A stretch of 64,000 bases of DNA from Opisthocomus hoazin. Its lineage: Eukaryota > Chordata > Aves > Opisthocomiformes > Opisthocomidae. A program made the translations under genes and the position numbers. The DNA lies in NCBI RefSeq assembly GCF_030867145.1, contig NC_134439.1, forward strand, positions 6,795,379 through 6,859,378, read 5' to 3'. Below are positions 21,164 through 48,400 of the stretch, in pieces; position 1 is the first letter of the stretch, and every line of letters begins with the position of its first letter. The notes under the pieces are model-generated. The model had not been told where the DNA came from, ran no database searches, and was given only the letters and a program-made list of their open reading frames with translations.

Positions 21164-21500
21164 CTCCAGCCGGTGTCGGGGCGCAGGCGGAGGCCGTGGG
21201 GCGCGCAGCCGCTCTCGCTCGTGCCCGCGCTGGGCTGGTCTAGACTCGCCCCGGTTTCCTGCCAGCGCCTCACCGAAAGACGGGGCTGGGCTCCACGCCG
21301 GTGTTGGGTGCCCGGCCCCCCGGCCAGGGGAAAGGGGTGGTGGGGGCCCAGCCTGCTTCCTCCCCTCGGGGCGGGGGGCCGGGGCGATGGCGGAGGGGAC
21401 CCGCTGCCGCCCGGCTGAGGAAACGGCTCCTCGGGAGGTTCCTGCGGCAGGAAGGGCCCTGCCCCGCGGCTGAGCCGGGATCTGCGCCGCTGCCGGATCC
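21164..21500 (-). promoter_or_regulatory. ARHGAP27: ARHGAP27 5' non-coding exon and CpG promoter
   Basis: A clear donor (GGCTGGAG-GTGAGC on the minus strand) ends at 21164 and matches the acceptor in front of the SH3 exon, leaving an intron of 225 bases. Upstream DNA is CpG-rich (GGGCGCGCAGCCGC and similar). The exact start site is not visible. Confidence 0.65.
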
Positions 21501-21759
21501 GCCATGGCCTCCCCGGGCAGGGGGATGGGACCCCCATTAGGGGGGTCCCCTGGGAGCTGCCCTGCCCTGGCTTCTGCCTCCGCTCCCAGGGAGTCTCACT
21601 GGGGGTCCCCGTGCTGGTGGGTGCACCCCAAACCCTCCCGGCACCAGGAGCGGGGTGGCGGGGAAAAGAACAGCGGGAGACGTCGACAGCGGCGGGGAGC
21701 AGATGGGAAGGAAAATGGGGCAGGGTCCCTTGGTCACCCCACAAAACCCGGGAGGTCGG

Positions 21760-22078
21760 CAGACGGGCAGCGAGGACAGGCAGTGAGGACCAAGGACGGG
21801 CAGCGAGGATGGAGGACAGGCAGCGAGGATGGAGGACAGGCAGCGAGGACTGAGCATGGGCAGCAAGGATGGAGGATCGGCAGCAAGGACGGGCATCGAG
21901 GACCGAGGATGAACAGCGAGGACAGAGGACGGGCAGTGAGGACAAGCATCGAGGACCGAGGATGGGCAGCGAGGACGGGCAGCGAGGACGGAGGACGGGC
22001 ATTGAGGATGGAGGACGGGCAGGGAGGATGGAAGATGGGCAGTGAGGACGGGCAGGGAGGACAGAGGACAGGCAGCAT
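21760..22078. repeat. Minisatellite GAGGACGGGCAGCGAGGATGGA
   Basis: About 20 copies of a 14-24 base unit (GGGCAGCGAGGACGGAGGAC). It occupies most of the narrow gap between the ARHGAP27 promoter and the PLEKHM1 poly(A) region. Confidence 0.92.
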
Positions 22079-22174
22079 CCCCATCCCCATCCCCTCTCCC
22101 ACGGAGCTGCGGGATTCAGCACCCGCTGCGGAGAATCAAACCCCAACGACGTCTTCGCTTGTCATTAAATAAAC

Positions 22175-22180
22175 TTTAAT
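22175..22180 (-). terminator. PLEKHM1: PLEKHM1 poly(A) signal ATTAAA
   Basis: ATTAAA on the minus strand lies about 680 bases after the PLEKHM1 stop at 22857-22859. The adjacent plus strand also reads ATTAAATAAA, so the block is A/T-rich in both directions. 22181-22856 is the probable 3' UTR. Confidence 0.6.
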
Positions 22181-22856
22181 TATTTTTGAATGGGGAAGGG
22201 TGAAAGGAAAATAAAATTTCTCCCGAGGATTAAAAGCAGCAGGCGGGGAGGAGCAGCGCGGCTCTTCTCTCCCCTTTCCCGGAGGCCGCGGGGACGGGTG
22301 GGCTCTCCGAGCGGGAGATGCTCGGCTGGCCCGGTGCCCCCGGTCCCCCCCCGGTCCCTAAAGGCACAAGTGTCACTTTGCCCCCTCCCTGCGCGGCTGC
22401 CGTCACCTCCCCAGCGCAGGCCAGCTTGTGCAAAACCCCCTCGTAAAAAAATACTGTTTTTTTCAGAATTGAACATTCCTAAAAAACTAGAGCTTTCATC
22501 AGTGTCAGTTCCCCGCTCCCTGGGCTGGAAATCCCGATTCACGCCCTGGAAAGCCGCTGGGTTCCCACCAGGAGGGGACGGACGAGGTTGGCACCAGGAG
22601 GGCGACGGGGAGCGTCCCCCAGCTGCGCCGGGTGAGCATGAGTGGGGGGCACAGCTGTCTCCAGCCCCCCTCGCTCAGCCCTGGGTGGGCAGCGGGTCCC
22701 TCCGTGGGGGGGAGCACCCACGCCGCATCGCCCAGCCCGGGACGGGGCAAGCGTGGGGTCCGCTCCCGGGCAGGGGGGGGTCTCCTCCCTGCACCTCCCG
22801 CCGGCCCCTTCCCCTGGTGCTGGGCGAGAGGCAGCGGCCAGGTCGGTCCCGGGACG

Positions 22857-39353
<16,497 letters not shown>

Positions 39354-42300
39354 CTCAGCTGCTGCCGCTCCCCGCACCGGGTGCTGCCGTCACATGTCAC
39401 CTTCGGGACAAGGAGAAGGAGCACATCTGAGCACCCACCTGGTCCACACCCAGCTCACCTGCCAGGCGAAGGGCACCCGGTGGCACACAGGCGCCTTGGA
39501 GCATGGCCCCGGGCATTTTGCAAGCGCTCACGGCCAGACCACTGCTGGATTCAAGCTGGGACCGACGCACGATTGTATCGATGCACGCCACGCTCCCAGA
39601 GACCAAGAGAGTTCTGGGCAAAAACAGAGCACGGCCAAGAGACCGAGAGGGAGTAATTAACCCTTGCAAGAGGGAGCAATTAACCCTCGCAAGCTGGCTG
39701 CGGGCAGCCCTATATTGGGTGAGACGCCGGGCCGGTCACGCCAGCAGTGATGCACGCAGGGCTGGGGACGGCCTCCCTCCTGCTCCTACCTCAGCTGCGA
39801 TGCCCCGGCGCCAGCAAGGGCATCACCACAGGCGTTTAGCGAGTGAGCCTGAACGACGGCACCCAAAACCCACACGACAACCCAGACAACCCCAGAGGGG
39901 TGTCACCCCCCCGCAGACCCCGGGCAGACGCAGTGGCAGCTCATCGCCCTGGTCCTTGCTGGAGGAGCGACGCTGCTGCCAACCCCCCGCCGGGATGGAC
40001 CCTCTCGCAGGCACAGCTGCCAGGGAAGCTGGGAAGGAAGGACGCTGGTTCTCCATCAGGTTTCCAGCCGCTCTGTTCCGAGGCAGACGCTGGATCGCCT
40101 GGGAACGCCCCGCTCCAGGGGGCTGCATACGTCCAGGCTGCTCTACTGCAGCTGGTTTTGGTCGGAGAGAGGAAAACAAGTGCCCTCGTGCTATGGGGAA
40201 CCCTGGCAAAACCAGAGCCGAGCAGGCAGCGGCAGCCTCGCCGGGGTCATCTGCAACAGCAGGGCGTTTGCAGACAACAAAGGACCTTTGACTTCCGACT
40301 TCTGGCCTCCTGCCCCGCTCTTCAGAGCTGTCTGCCGAAACCAAGCTGTGCCTGGAGGCTCCGTGAGCAAAAGCACGCGGCTGTCAGCGAGGGGCCTGTC
40401 GCTCGGCTGCGTCCCTGCTCAACCACGGCCCGTCCTGGCGCTGAAAAGGGTCCGAGAGCCTCTCCAGCACCAGCCACCGCCGCAAAGCTTTCCAAGGATG
40501 TGAGAGGTCGGAGAAGAAATTTACTTCCCTGAGTTGGAAGCACTTGCCGTGGCTTTGCCATCCAAGTGGAGAAGGAGAGAGCCCGGCAGCTGGCCGCAGC
40601 GTTTGGGGGTGCCCGTGGCAGACAACGGGCTTGGCATGGCATCGGTACTTCAGGCTGTATTTCCAAGCTGACACAAAAACTCCAGAGCTTTCCTCAAGCA
40701 GAGCTGACGGCCTCAACCTGCCCCTCTCCCTGCACCGGGAGCTGTCAAACGAGGACAGAAACACGGTCTGCAGCCCAGCTCCTGCACGCCCACTGCCAGT
40801 CCCGAAGGCAGCGGGGGTCTGAATCCGGAGCAGCCCAAGCACGGACCGCACCAGCCGGTCCTGCTCGGAGCAGCAGCTGCAGAGCTCTCTGGGGACAAAG
40901 CCCGGACCGATCCTCCGTGTTTCCAGAGGTCACAGACGATTTCATAGCAAAGGAAACTGTTTTTGCCACGACTTGTCATAAGATTTCCTCTCTTCCGGTT
41001 GCAACACAGAAGTGGGGGAGCACAGTGATTACAGCAACGTTCACCTCCGGCTCAGAAGCTCGAGGCGCTGCTGGGGGTTTCTGGGGGCAGCGAGGGGACA
41101 CCAACGCGACAGCAGCGGCTGATGGGGACTGCAGGGATCGCCATCTCTGCCCTCCGCACGCAAGGTTCGGGCTCCTCGGGGCTGGGCGGCCTCAGCCCCT
41201 TCCCCCACCACCTCCTGCACACACGCCACACATCCCACCCACGGCAGGCTCAGGGTGCAGGAGCCGGCGGTGGGAGACGCAAGCCGTGGGCACGGGGCGG
41301 CATTTCTCACCCCCGGAGAGGCAGCGCGGGTGTTTCGGCTCCAGGACTGCGCCCGCCGGCCCTGCTCTCGTCATCGGCCACCCCGGCCAGTCGCAGGGAG
41401 GGGGTGACAGCGGTGGTTTTGCAAAGACCTCATCTAGATTTTACTAAACGAGTGGTATTCCCCCAAAACACACGCTCCTTCGCCGGCATCACCTCTCCCA
41501 GCGTCTGCAGGAGGCGAGATGCCAAGGAGGACACCCACTGCCTTCACCATGGGACTCTCCACTCCCACCACGACCAGTCCAACCAGTTTGTTCCAGCGTC
41601 GGGAATCCACAGGGCACCGCTCCCGTTGGGACAGCATTTTCCTGAATAACGAGTGCTACGAACCAGCTCCAAGGCGGATTTCACCTCACGCAAGTCTTCA
41701 GTGAAACATGGGGAAATCGGATGGGCAGCCCTGGCGCCGGGCTAGCCAGCTCTAGAAGGAACTGGTGGCCACCGAAGCCCTTCCAGGCAGATCCTGGAAA
41801 GCCACGGCTGCTGCTTGTGATCTTGACCGGATAAGAGATGGGATGGATGCACAAACGCAGACATAAGGATATCTACAGCAGATAAAACGCCCCAGATCAT
41901 TTCCCAGCAGTCACCTGCCTGGAAGCTAAGCAGGCAGAGCACACCAGCTCCAGCAAAAGAAAGAAAATAAAACAAGTGAGAAATAAAACCAGCCAGCAAG
42001 CTGGCGCAGTTAAACCTACCGAGAAGAGAGTCGCTGGTGCGAGAGCAGAGCTGTTTATTTACCAACCTGCTGCAAAACAGCCGAATTCTTTGAGAACGGC
42101 TTGTTCGAATCAAGCCTTTTGCCAGGAGAGGCAGAGACCCCGTCCCAGAGCTCGGCTCCTCGGTCTCCCAACAAGCGACGCTCTCCGAGTTATAAATAAA
42201 AAACAGCAGGTCACCGCTCACGCCTCGGAAAACAACAGCCCAGGACAACGGCGTGAACCGGTGACTCAAGCCCTGGACACAGAGCCAGTCATTTTCCAAG

Positions 42301-42880
42301 CACGAGTGCTGCACCAGTCACCCCGCGCCCGGGGAAAGGAGGGCTTTGTCAGGACGGTGGGTCCGATGGCCAGCGTTGGGACAGCCCTCTGCCCCTCCAC
42401 CGTTTCTGCCCCCCACCCAGCGCCCGTGCACACCCAGTCACCCTTAAAACCCAAGCTGACGCCAAGCAGAGGCAGTGCGGGAGCGGGAAAGCCAGCTGGC
42501 ACGGCCGGTGGGTTGGCTCATTGCAGGGTGAAACCCCTTGGAAATAATTCGGCGAGGGTTAGAGCTCAGCCCCAGGTCGCAGGGCCCTCGTGGCCTGGCC
42601 CCAGCTCCTTCTCGGTGCCATATCCTGACGGGAACACTGCTGTCACTGGTGAGATGGGGACCGGCTCGCCGCCCTCCTCCCCGCGGAACTGTCCTCGTTG
42701 TGGCTGACAAACCTGACGGGGACGGAGAGGAGCCGCCGGCGACGAGACCTCCAATGCTGGCACCCAGCAGCAGGCCCAGGAGCGGATGGGGGGAGGCGAA
42801 GCGGCCGAGGAGCTCCCAGCGCTGCCGTTGACGCCAAGGTTGTGTTTCCCAAACATTCGAAGAACGAGAGTTTCCCTCAG
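39354..42880. other. PLEKHM1 5' intron
   Basis: About 3.5 kb between the first coding exon and the CpG island. No repeat family, exon or RNA gene was recognised. Open frames on both strands here have no visible family signature. Confidence 0.5.
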
Positions 42881-43700
42881 CCCGTTGCCTGCTCCCGTCG
42901 TGCCGGAGCCGCGGGTGAAGCCGGGCTCGGCCTTCCCCAGCGTCGCAGCCCTCGAAGCTGCCGCGCGCGGGCAAGGGCCGCTGGGACACCCCTGGTGCGT
43001 CACGGCCCGGCGTCCCCGTCCTCACGCGCGGGGTTTTCGCGCCGTTGCGGCTCCCCAGCGCTGGCGGCGGGTCCGGCGGCCATCGACACGGCGGGCCGCT
43101 CGCAGCCCTCGACGCCGGCAGCCGGGGCTGGCTCGGGGGCGACGGGGAAGGGGGTCCCTGGGCCCAGCTTTGAGCTCGGCGGCGGGAAGCGCTCCGGGCT
43201 GGCAGCGGAGGTGAGGAGACGTCGCCCGTCGAGGCCGCGACGCGCCAGGCTGTGGGGACAGCTGGCCGGGCTGCGGAGGCCTGGCGCCGGGTGGGCCCCT
43301 CGGCCGGGCTTGGGCCTGCGGGGAGGGACCGGGCCCCGAGGGGCGGGGGGAGCGGGCCGGGGCCCCCCGGGGCCCCCCGGTGAGGAGCACCCGACCGGCG
43401 GCGGGGAGCGGTGGGCGCAGCACCGCCCCGCACCCCGGGTCTGGCCCCCACCCCCCTCCCCGCACCTCGGGTCTGGCCCCCACCCCCACCCCGCGTAAGT
43501 GTGTCCCCCCCCCCGCTCACCGGCTCCGCGCCTCCGGCCGGGGAACCCGGAAGTGGCGGCCGTGCCGGGAGCGTGCACGCCCCGCCCCTCATGACGCCAG
43601 CGCGCAGCGGGGCGGGGCCGAGGGGCGCCGGGCCACGCCCACACGGGGGTACGGGGCGGGGCCGCAGGGAGGCGCGGGGACGCCCCGAGCTGCGCGCGTG
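42880..43700 (-). promoter_or_regulatory. PLEKHM1: PLEKHM1 CpG-island promoter and 5' non-coding exon
   Basis: Dense CpG across about 800 bases. On the minus strand a non-coding exon ends at 43521 with GGAGCCG-GTGAGC. Just upstream at 43547-43555 lies CCGGAAGTG on the plus strand, a canonical ETS/GABPA motif, followed by GGCGGCC. This arrangement is typical of a TATA-less housekeeping promoter. It could also serve transcription in the other direction. Confidence 0.68.
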
Positions 43701-44062
43701 CATGCGACGCGCGTGCGCATGCGTTCGCACAAATACAGGTGCACGCGGGCACACACACACGTGCACACGCATGCACGCGGCAGGCACACACGCGCACACA
43801 CACGCACACGCGTGCCCACACGCATGTACACGCGCACACACATGCACAAGCAGACACACCAGCACACGCATGCACGCGGCACGCACACGTGCGCAGACAC
43901 ACACGTATGTGTGCGCACACATGCACACACACAGCAGGCACACACGCAGACACGTGCACACATGTACACACACACGCAGCAGGCACGTGCAGGCACACGC
44001 ACACACTCACGCACGCGGCAGGCACACACACGCAGACACATGCGCACACACGCGTGAGGCAG
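43690..44062. repeat. (CACACG/CACA)n microsatellite-derived array
   Basis: Alternating purine-pyrimidine CACACACACGCACACG with interspersed GCAGGCACACACG units for about 370 bases, next to the PLEKHM1 promoter. It gives His/Thr open frames that are not genes. Such tracts can adopt Z-DNA. Confidence 0.93.
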
Positions 44063-44509
44063 GCAGAGCTGCTCCCCCCTCCCGGCATTGCCTGGTCCGT
44101 TCATGGCCCTCCTGCTGCCGCGACACGCGTGTGCGCAGGCGTGCACGCACCCAGCCACGCGTGCCCACGCTTCCATCGCTCGCTGGGTGAAAGGCCGCAG
44201 GTTTTAACGGCGGCTCCGGACACCGCCCAACACGCGCACGACACCTTAGCATGTGCAGCCGTGCCCCAGGGCCCCCCGTCCCCTCCCCCCGCCGTGTCCC
44301 CCACGGCCGCCCCAGCCCTACGAGGGGTCCCTGGCCCCCGCAGCCCCCCGTCCCCGCCCCGCTGGGACCCGCACCACGGTGTCCGGAGCACACGTCCTGC
44401 GTGGGCAGGGAGCACGGCGCCGGCTCTCGGGGTGCAGCGGGGTCATCGTGTGTCCCCACTGCCACGGCTTCTCCGGGGGGCTGGGGGCTGCCGGCTGCAA
44501 CAACAGCGA
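44063..44509. other. Intergenic DNA between PLEKHM1 and the LRRC37-like gene
   Basis: GC-rich sequence with no recognised exon or element. Confidence 0.5.
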
Positions 44510-45130
44510 GGGAATGGCGGCCGCCAAGGAAAGAGCCAAGGAAGCGACAGGCAAGGAAGTGACAGCAAGGAGACACCCGCCAAGGAAACAGCGGCCAAGG
44601 AAATGACAGCCAAGGAAACAGCAGCAAGGAAATAACTTCCAAGGAAATAACAGCAAGGGAATAACAGCAGGGAAATAAACTCCAAGGAAACAGTCAAGGA
44701 AGTAACAGCAAGGAAATAACAGCAAGAAAAGAAACTCCAAGGAAGTAACAGCCAAGGAAGTAACAGCAAGGAAATAAACTCCAAGGAAATAACAGCGAAG
44801 GAAAGAGCCAAGGAAATAACCTTCAAGGAAATGACAGCCAAGGAAACAACAGCAAGGACACAGCAGCAAGGAAATAACTTCCACGAAAATAACAGCAAGG
44901 GAATAACAGCAGGGAAATAACATCCAAGGAAACAGTCAAGGAAGTAACAGCAAGGAAATAACAGCAAGAAAAGAAACTCCAAGGAAGTAACAGCCAAGGA
45001 AATAGCAGCAAGGAAATAAAAGCCAAGGAAATAACAGCAAGGAAATAACAGCCAAGGAAATAACAGCCAAGGAAAGAGCCAAGGAAATAACCACAAGGAA
45101 ATAACAGTGAGGAAATAACATCCAAGAAAA
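44510..45130. repeat. 15-bp minisatellite GGAAATAACAGCAAG with a 240-bp higher-order repeat
   Basis: About 40 copies of AAGGAAATAACAGCA. A block of about 127 bases from 44631 is repeated with few changes from 44871, a 240-base spacing. The 15-base period keeps all minus-strand frames open. The minus strand encodes hydrophobic peptides (VISLLLFPW type), and the frame of the LRRC37-like last exon runs into it. Confidence 0.95.
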
Positions 45131-45406
45131 GACCAAGGAAATAGCAAGAGCTGTAATAATAATAATAATAATAACAACAACAACAATAACAACAACAACA
45201 ACAAGAACAAGAAGAGCTGAACAGTCAGGGCAGGCATCGTCGCTGTCGCACTCAGTGTAGGTGGACCTGGCTGAAGATCTCCTGCTCGTCGGAGCGCTGC
45301 CGTCGTGGAGCTCGACTCTGGACGCTTGGTGCTGGGCGTCGAGGGGTCGGTACAGCTCCCGCAGCCGCGGCGGCTGGGTTCGGCTTGGATCCGACACGCG
45401 CGGCCT
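44936..45406 (-). CDS. LRRC37-like last exon with repeat-encoded tail
   Basis: After acceptor GCTTCCCAG the exon reads [38 protein letters not shown] and [15 protein letters not shown], similar to the LRRC37 cytoplasmic end (W/L..MYKPL..). With no stop or donor it enters a GTT/ATT microsatellite, giving [20 protein letters not shown], then minisatellite-encoded hydrophobic residues until a TGA at 44936-44938. Whether this whole tail is made is uncertain. Confidence 0.6.
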   Translation of the reverse strand, partial: RPRVSDPSRTQPPRLRELYRPLDAQHQASRVELHDGSAPTSRRSSARSTYTECDSDDACPDCSALLVLVVVVVIVVVVIIIIIITALAISLVFSWMLFPHCYFLVVISLALSLAVISLAVISLLLFPWLLFPCCYFLGCYFLGVSFLAVISLLLLP

Positions 45407-48400
45407 CTGGGAAGCGGCAGGGAAGGGAAGGTTTTGGAGAGGGTGGGAAACAGCCGGCGGGGCAGGCAGAGGGGAGACCTGGCACGTGCTCCTGCCCTTA
45501 CCTCCTCTCGAGCGTTGTCCTTCTTCTTGCTCCATCTCCGCGGCAGGAATTTTTCAAAGAACCTGGGAAAAAATAAGGAAAAGAAGGGTACAAAGTGACG
45601 GCTGCCTGCACGCTGCCCTGCCGGGAAGCAGCTCCTGCGGGATTCAGGCAAGTGGCATTTACAGCGGTGCGAAACATCTGGATTTGGTGGGTTAACGGGG
45701 AGAGAAGAGGCTTCTTGTGCGCCATCACCCCGGAATTCACCGTTCTCGGTCCCTGAGGCTTGGCCAGGGAGGGCTGTGGCGGGTGTCTGCTCGGGGCAAT
45801 GTTTCAGCTGACCCCGAGGAAGATGAGGAGCCCCAGAAGGAAGGGACGGTGCTGGTCGACACGGCTGGGAACGGCTCCTGGTTTAGCCTGGATGTGAGAG
45901 GTGTCGGGGGGGGGGGGAACGGGACGGGACACAGGAGCGAGCTCTTCAACAGCCCCTCTGGGGACTGGGGCAGGGAGGAAGAGGGCAGAGCCGTCACCAG
46001 AGCAGAGTTTTGCTGGGGACCGGAGCAAAGAGGTGTTTCCTCGTGGCTGCAGGGACACGGGGCCGCACCAGAGCCCAGGGCCCACACACCCACCACGTGC
46101 AGGGTGTAGAAACATCACCGGCGTGGAGAAGGGCTGCCTGGTTGGGATGTGAGCTTAGAGCCATGCTGACCACTCACGCTGTGGGGTCCCTTTTCTGGGG
46201 CTCTTACAGAAGCTACGTGTTTTAAACACAGACTGGTGAGTCCTCGGCAGCCAGCAGCCGCGTGGCTGGGGGGCTCGGGATCAAGCGCTGATCAGAGTAA
46301 AGACTGTTGGTGGCCCAGCAGTGGCGCAGCGCGGGGAGTAATTACCATCTCCGTCGTGATTTACTGGTGCTTTGGGGTTGGGAATTGGCTGCAGGTTTTT
46401 GGGAGCAAACCTGGAGAAGGAGAGATTCGTAACATCAGCATTTTCTCATCACGCTCTGCAAGCCGAAGGAGGCCAAAAGGTTCCTCCTCCGACCGAGCCC
46501 GCTATATACACGTGCAAGCCTGTGCCAGCAGCCACATTTTTCGAAAGAGCCCATCCTGCTTTCCTAACTCTCCGCTCTTCCCTGCCTCCGGAATGACCTG
46601 GACTCCCAGCACTCTCCTAATCTCAGCCGTGTTTATGTCTGCCTTTCTCATCTGCACAGTGCTTTGCAGGGTACTCCCCTCCTGTTTAACCCCAGTCTGA
46701 AACACGTAGGTGTTTATTTCTTTCTTTTAAAGAAAGAAAAGCTTTTTTTCCCCAAGGAGAAGGGCCCCAAAGGGAGGCTGAAACTCTGTGGGCACACTGG
46801 GTCCTGTCCCCTGCCCGTCTCCGGCACTGCCCTGGCCCCTGCGGAGCAGTCGCACCTTGCAGAAGGACTTGGTTTTGGCGAGTGGAAGGACTTGCTGCCC
46901 GGCTGGAAGCGATCGGTGAGGGCAGGGGAGCAGAACAGGGTCAGGAGAAGAGGCTGGGAGGTGACTCTGCAGGGCCAGGGATTGCGGGACGAGACTCGGG
47001 GAAGGGCTGCTGGGAGAGGCTGTGCTGGGAGCGAGCCGCAGCCCCGCTCCAGGGAGCTGTGAGGAGAGCTGCAGTGCAGAGCTGCTGACAGGTCCTGACA
47101 GACGCCAGGACAACCGCCCCCAGGCAGGCTGGAACCCCGTCTGAACTGTGTGGATGCCGTGACAAGCTCTGGGGTTGGAAAAACATCTCCTCTGCTACCC
47201 AGGGGTGTTGACAGTGGCTCCCCAGGGCTCACAAGCTGTGTGGAGAGGCACCACCCTGCCCCGGTGCCCTCCAGCTACAAGGCTTGACTGACAGCTGTCT
47301 GTCAAACGAGCTACTGGCTTACCTCAATGAAACAAATCACGGAGATTAATCATGATGATGAGAGACACCAATATCTCTAACAGGAGCCTGTCGCTGGAGG
47401 TGTGCTTTGGCTTCCACTGGGAGAAAAGGAGAGAAAACCATGAGGGGGCAGAGGGTTGCTCCTTCCATTCCCCGTGGTCCAGGAGGACACATGCAGCAAT
47501 CCCCAGGACCTCTCCTACCTTCCCCGCAGGATTCCTGCCCGCCTGCCTGGCCGGGGCCACGCCATTGGAAAGGTTCCCTTCCAGGAGACGCTGGCCCCCG
47601 AGAGCAGAGGCTCCCCGGTCCCCGTGCCTGTCGCTGAGCAGCTTTATGAGCAGTCCCATCTTGGAGACCATCTTCGCACAGGCCAGCCGGAGCTCGGGGA
47701 GGCTGCAGTCCATCCTCAGGGCTCGGGCCACCTGGGCGACGAACGTCCGCAGGGCTTCGTCTGGGACGAGCAAGCGTAGGTGACGATTGACCTTGGTTTC
47801 AAAGAGGTCTCCTCAAACCGGTGCAGCATCTGGGCTGTGGGAGCTACCTGGTTTATTGAGGACACTGGATCCTTCTTTTTGTTGCTTCCAGGGTGTTCCT
47901 GCGCTTCGAGGGACGGCTGGTAAACGCCCATCTAGAGAGGAATCCCCTTCTTCAGCCGTGTCCTCTAGTATGCTGCTTGCAGAGGGGAGGCTGTTGCTAA
48001 CCAACAGGTTATAGAAAAACCGCTGGTGTGTGCGTGGTCTCTGCTCTGCTTTACCTTCTGTTGGTGTGGGCTCTTCCTCTGGACTCACACTGCCAGACGT
48101 CTGGTAGACAAGCCGATAACTTTCATTCAGATATGGGCTGTCCCCCTGCTGGTGCTTTTTGTAAGCCCAGACATAGTCCTGCCTTGGAGATGGTGCTTCC
48201 CCTGCATCTTCTACATCTTGCACACTCTCCATCCCATGAGTTTCCTTCATCGGCTCCGCCGCATCAGAATGATTTTGATTCTTAAAAGACGCAGACGAAT
48301 GAGGAGCCTCTGCTGGGGAGTGTGAAGCTGAATGTTCTGAAGGAGGTGCCGATATTTTGTGATGTCTGAAGAGGGAGACGTTGTCAGTGAGGTTTAACCT

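Noticed and set aside
22164-22174. Plus-strand ATTAAATAAA as a poly(A) signal for a plus-strand gene
   Set aside because: No plus-strand gene precedes it. The block is A/T-rich in both directions and serves PLEKHM1 on the minus strand more simply.
43380-44176. His/Thr/Arg and Cys/Val open frames in the CACACG tract
   Set aside because: Dinucleotide-type repeat read in different frames. Not a gene.
44318-45125. Several hydrophobic minus-strand open frames resembling multi-span membrane proteins
   Set aside because: All frames of the 15-base repeat give Leu/Ile/Phe-rich peptides. Only the frame continuing from the last LRRC37-like exon is considered, and with caution.
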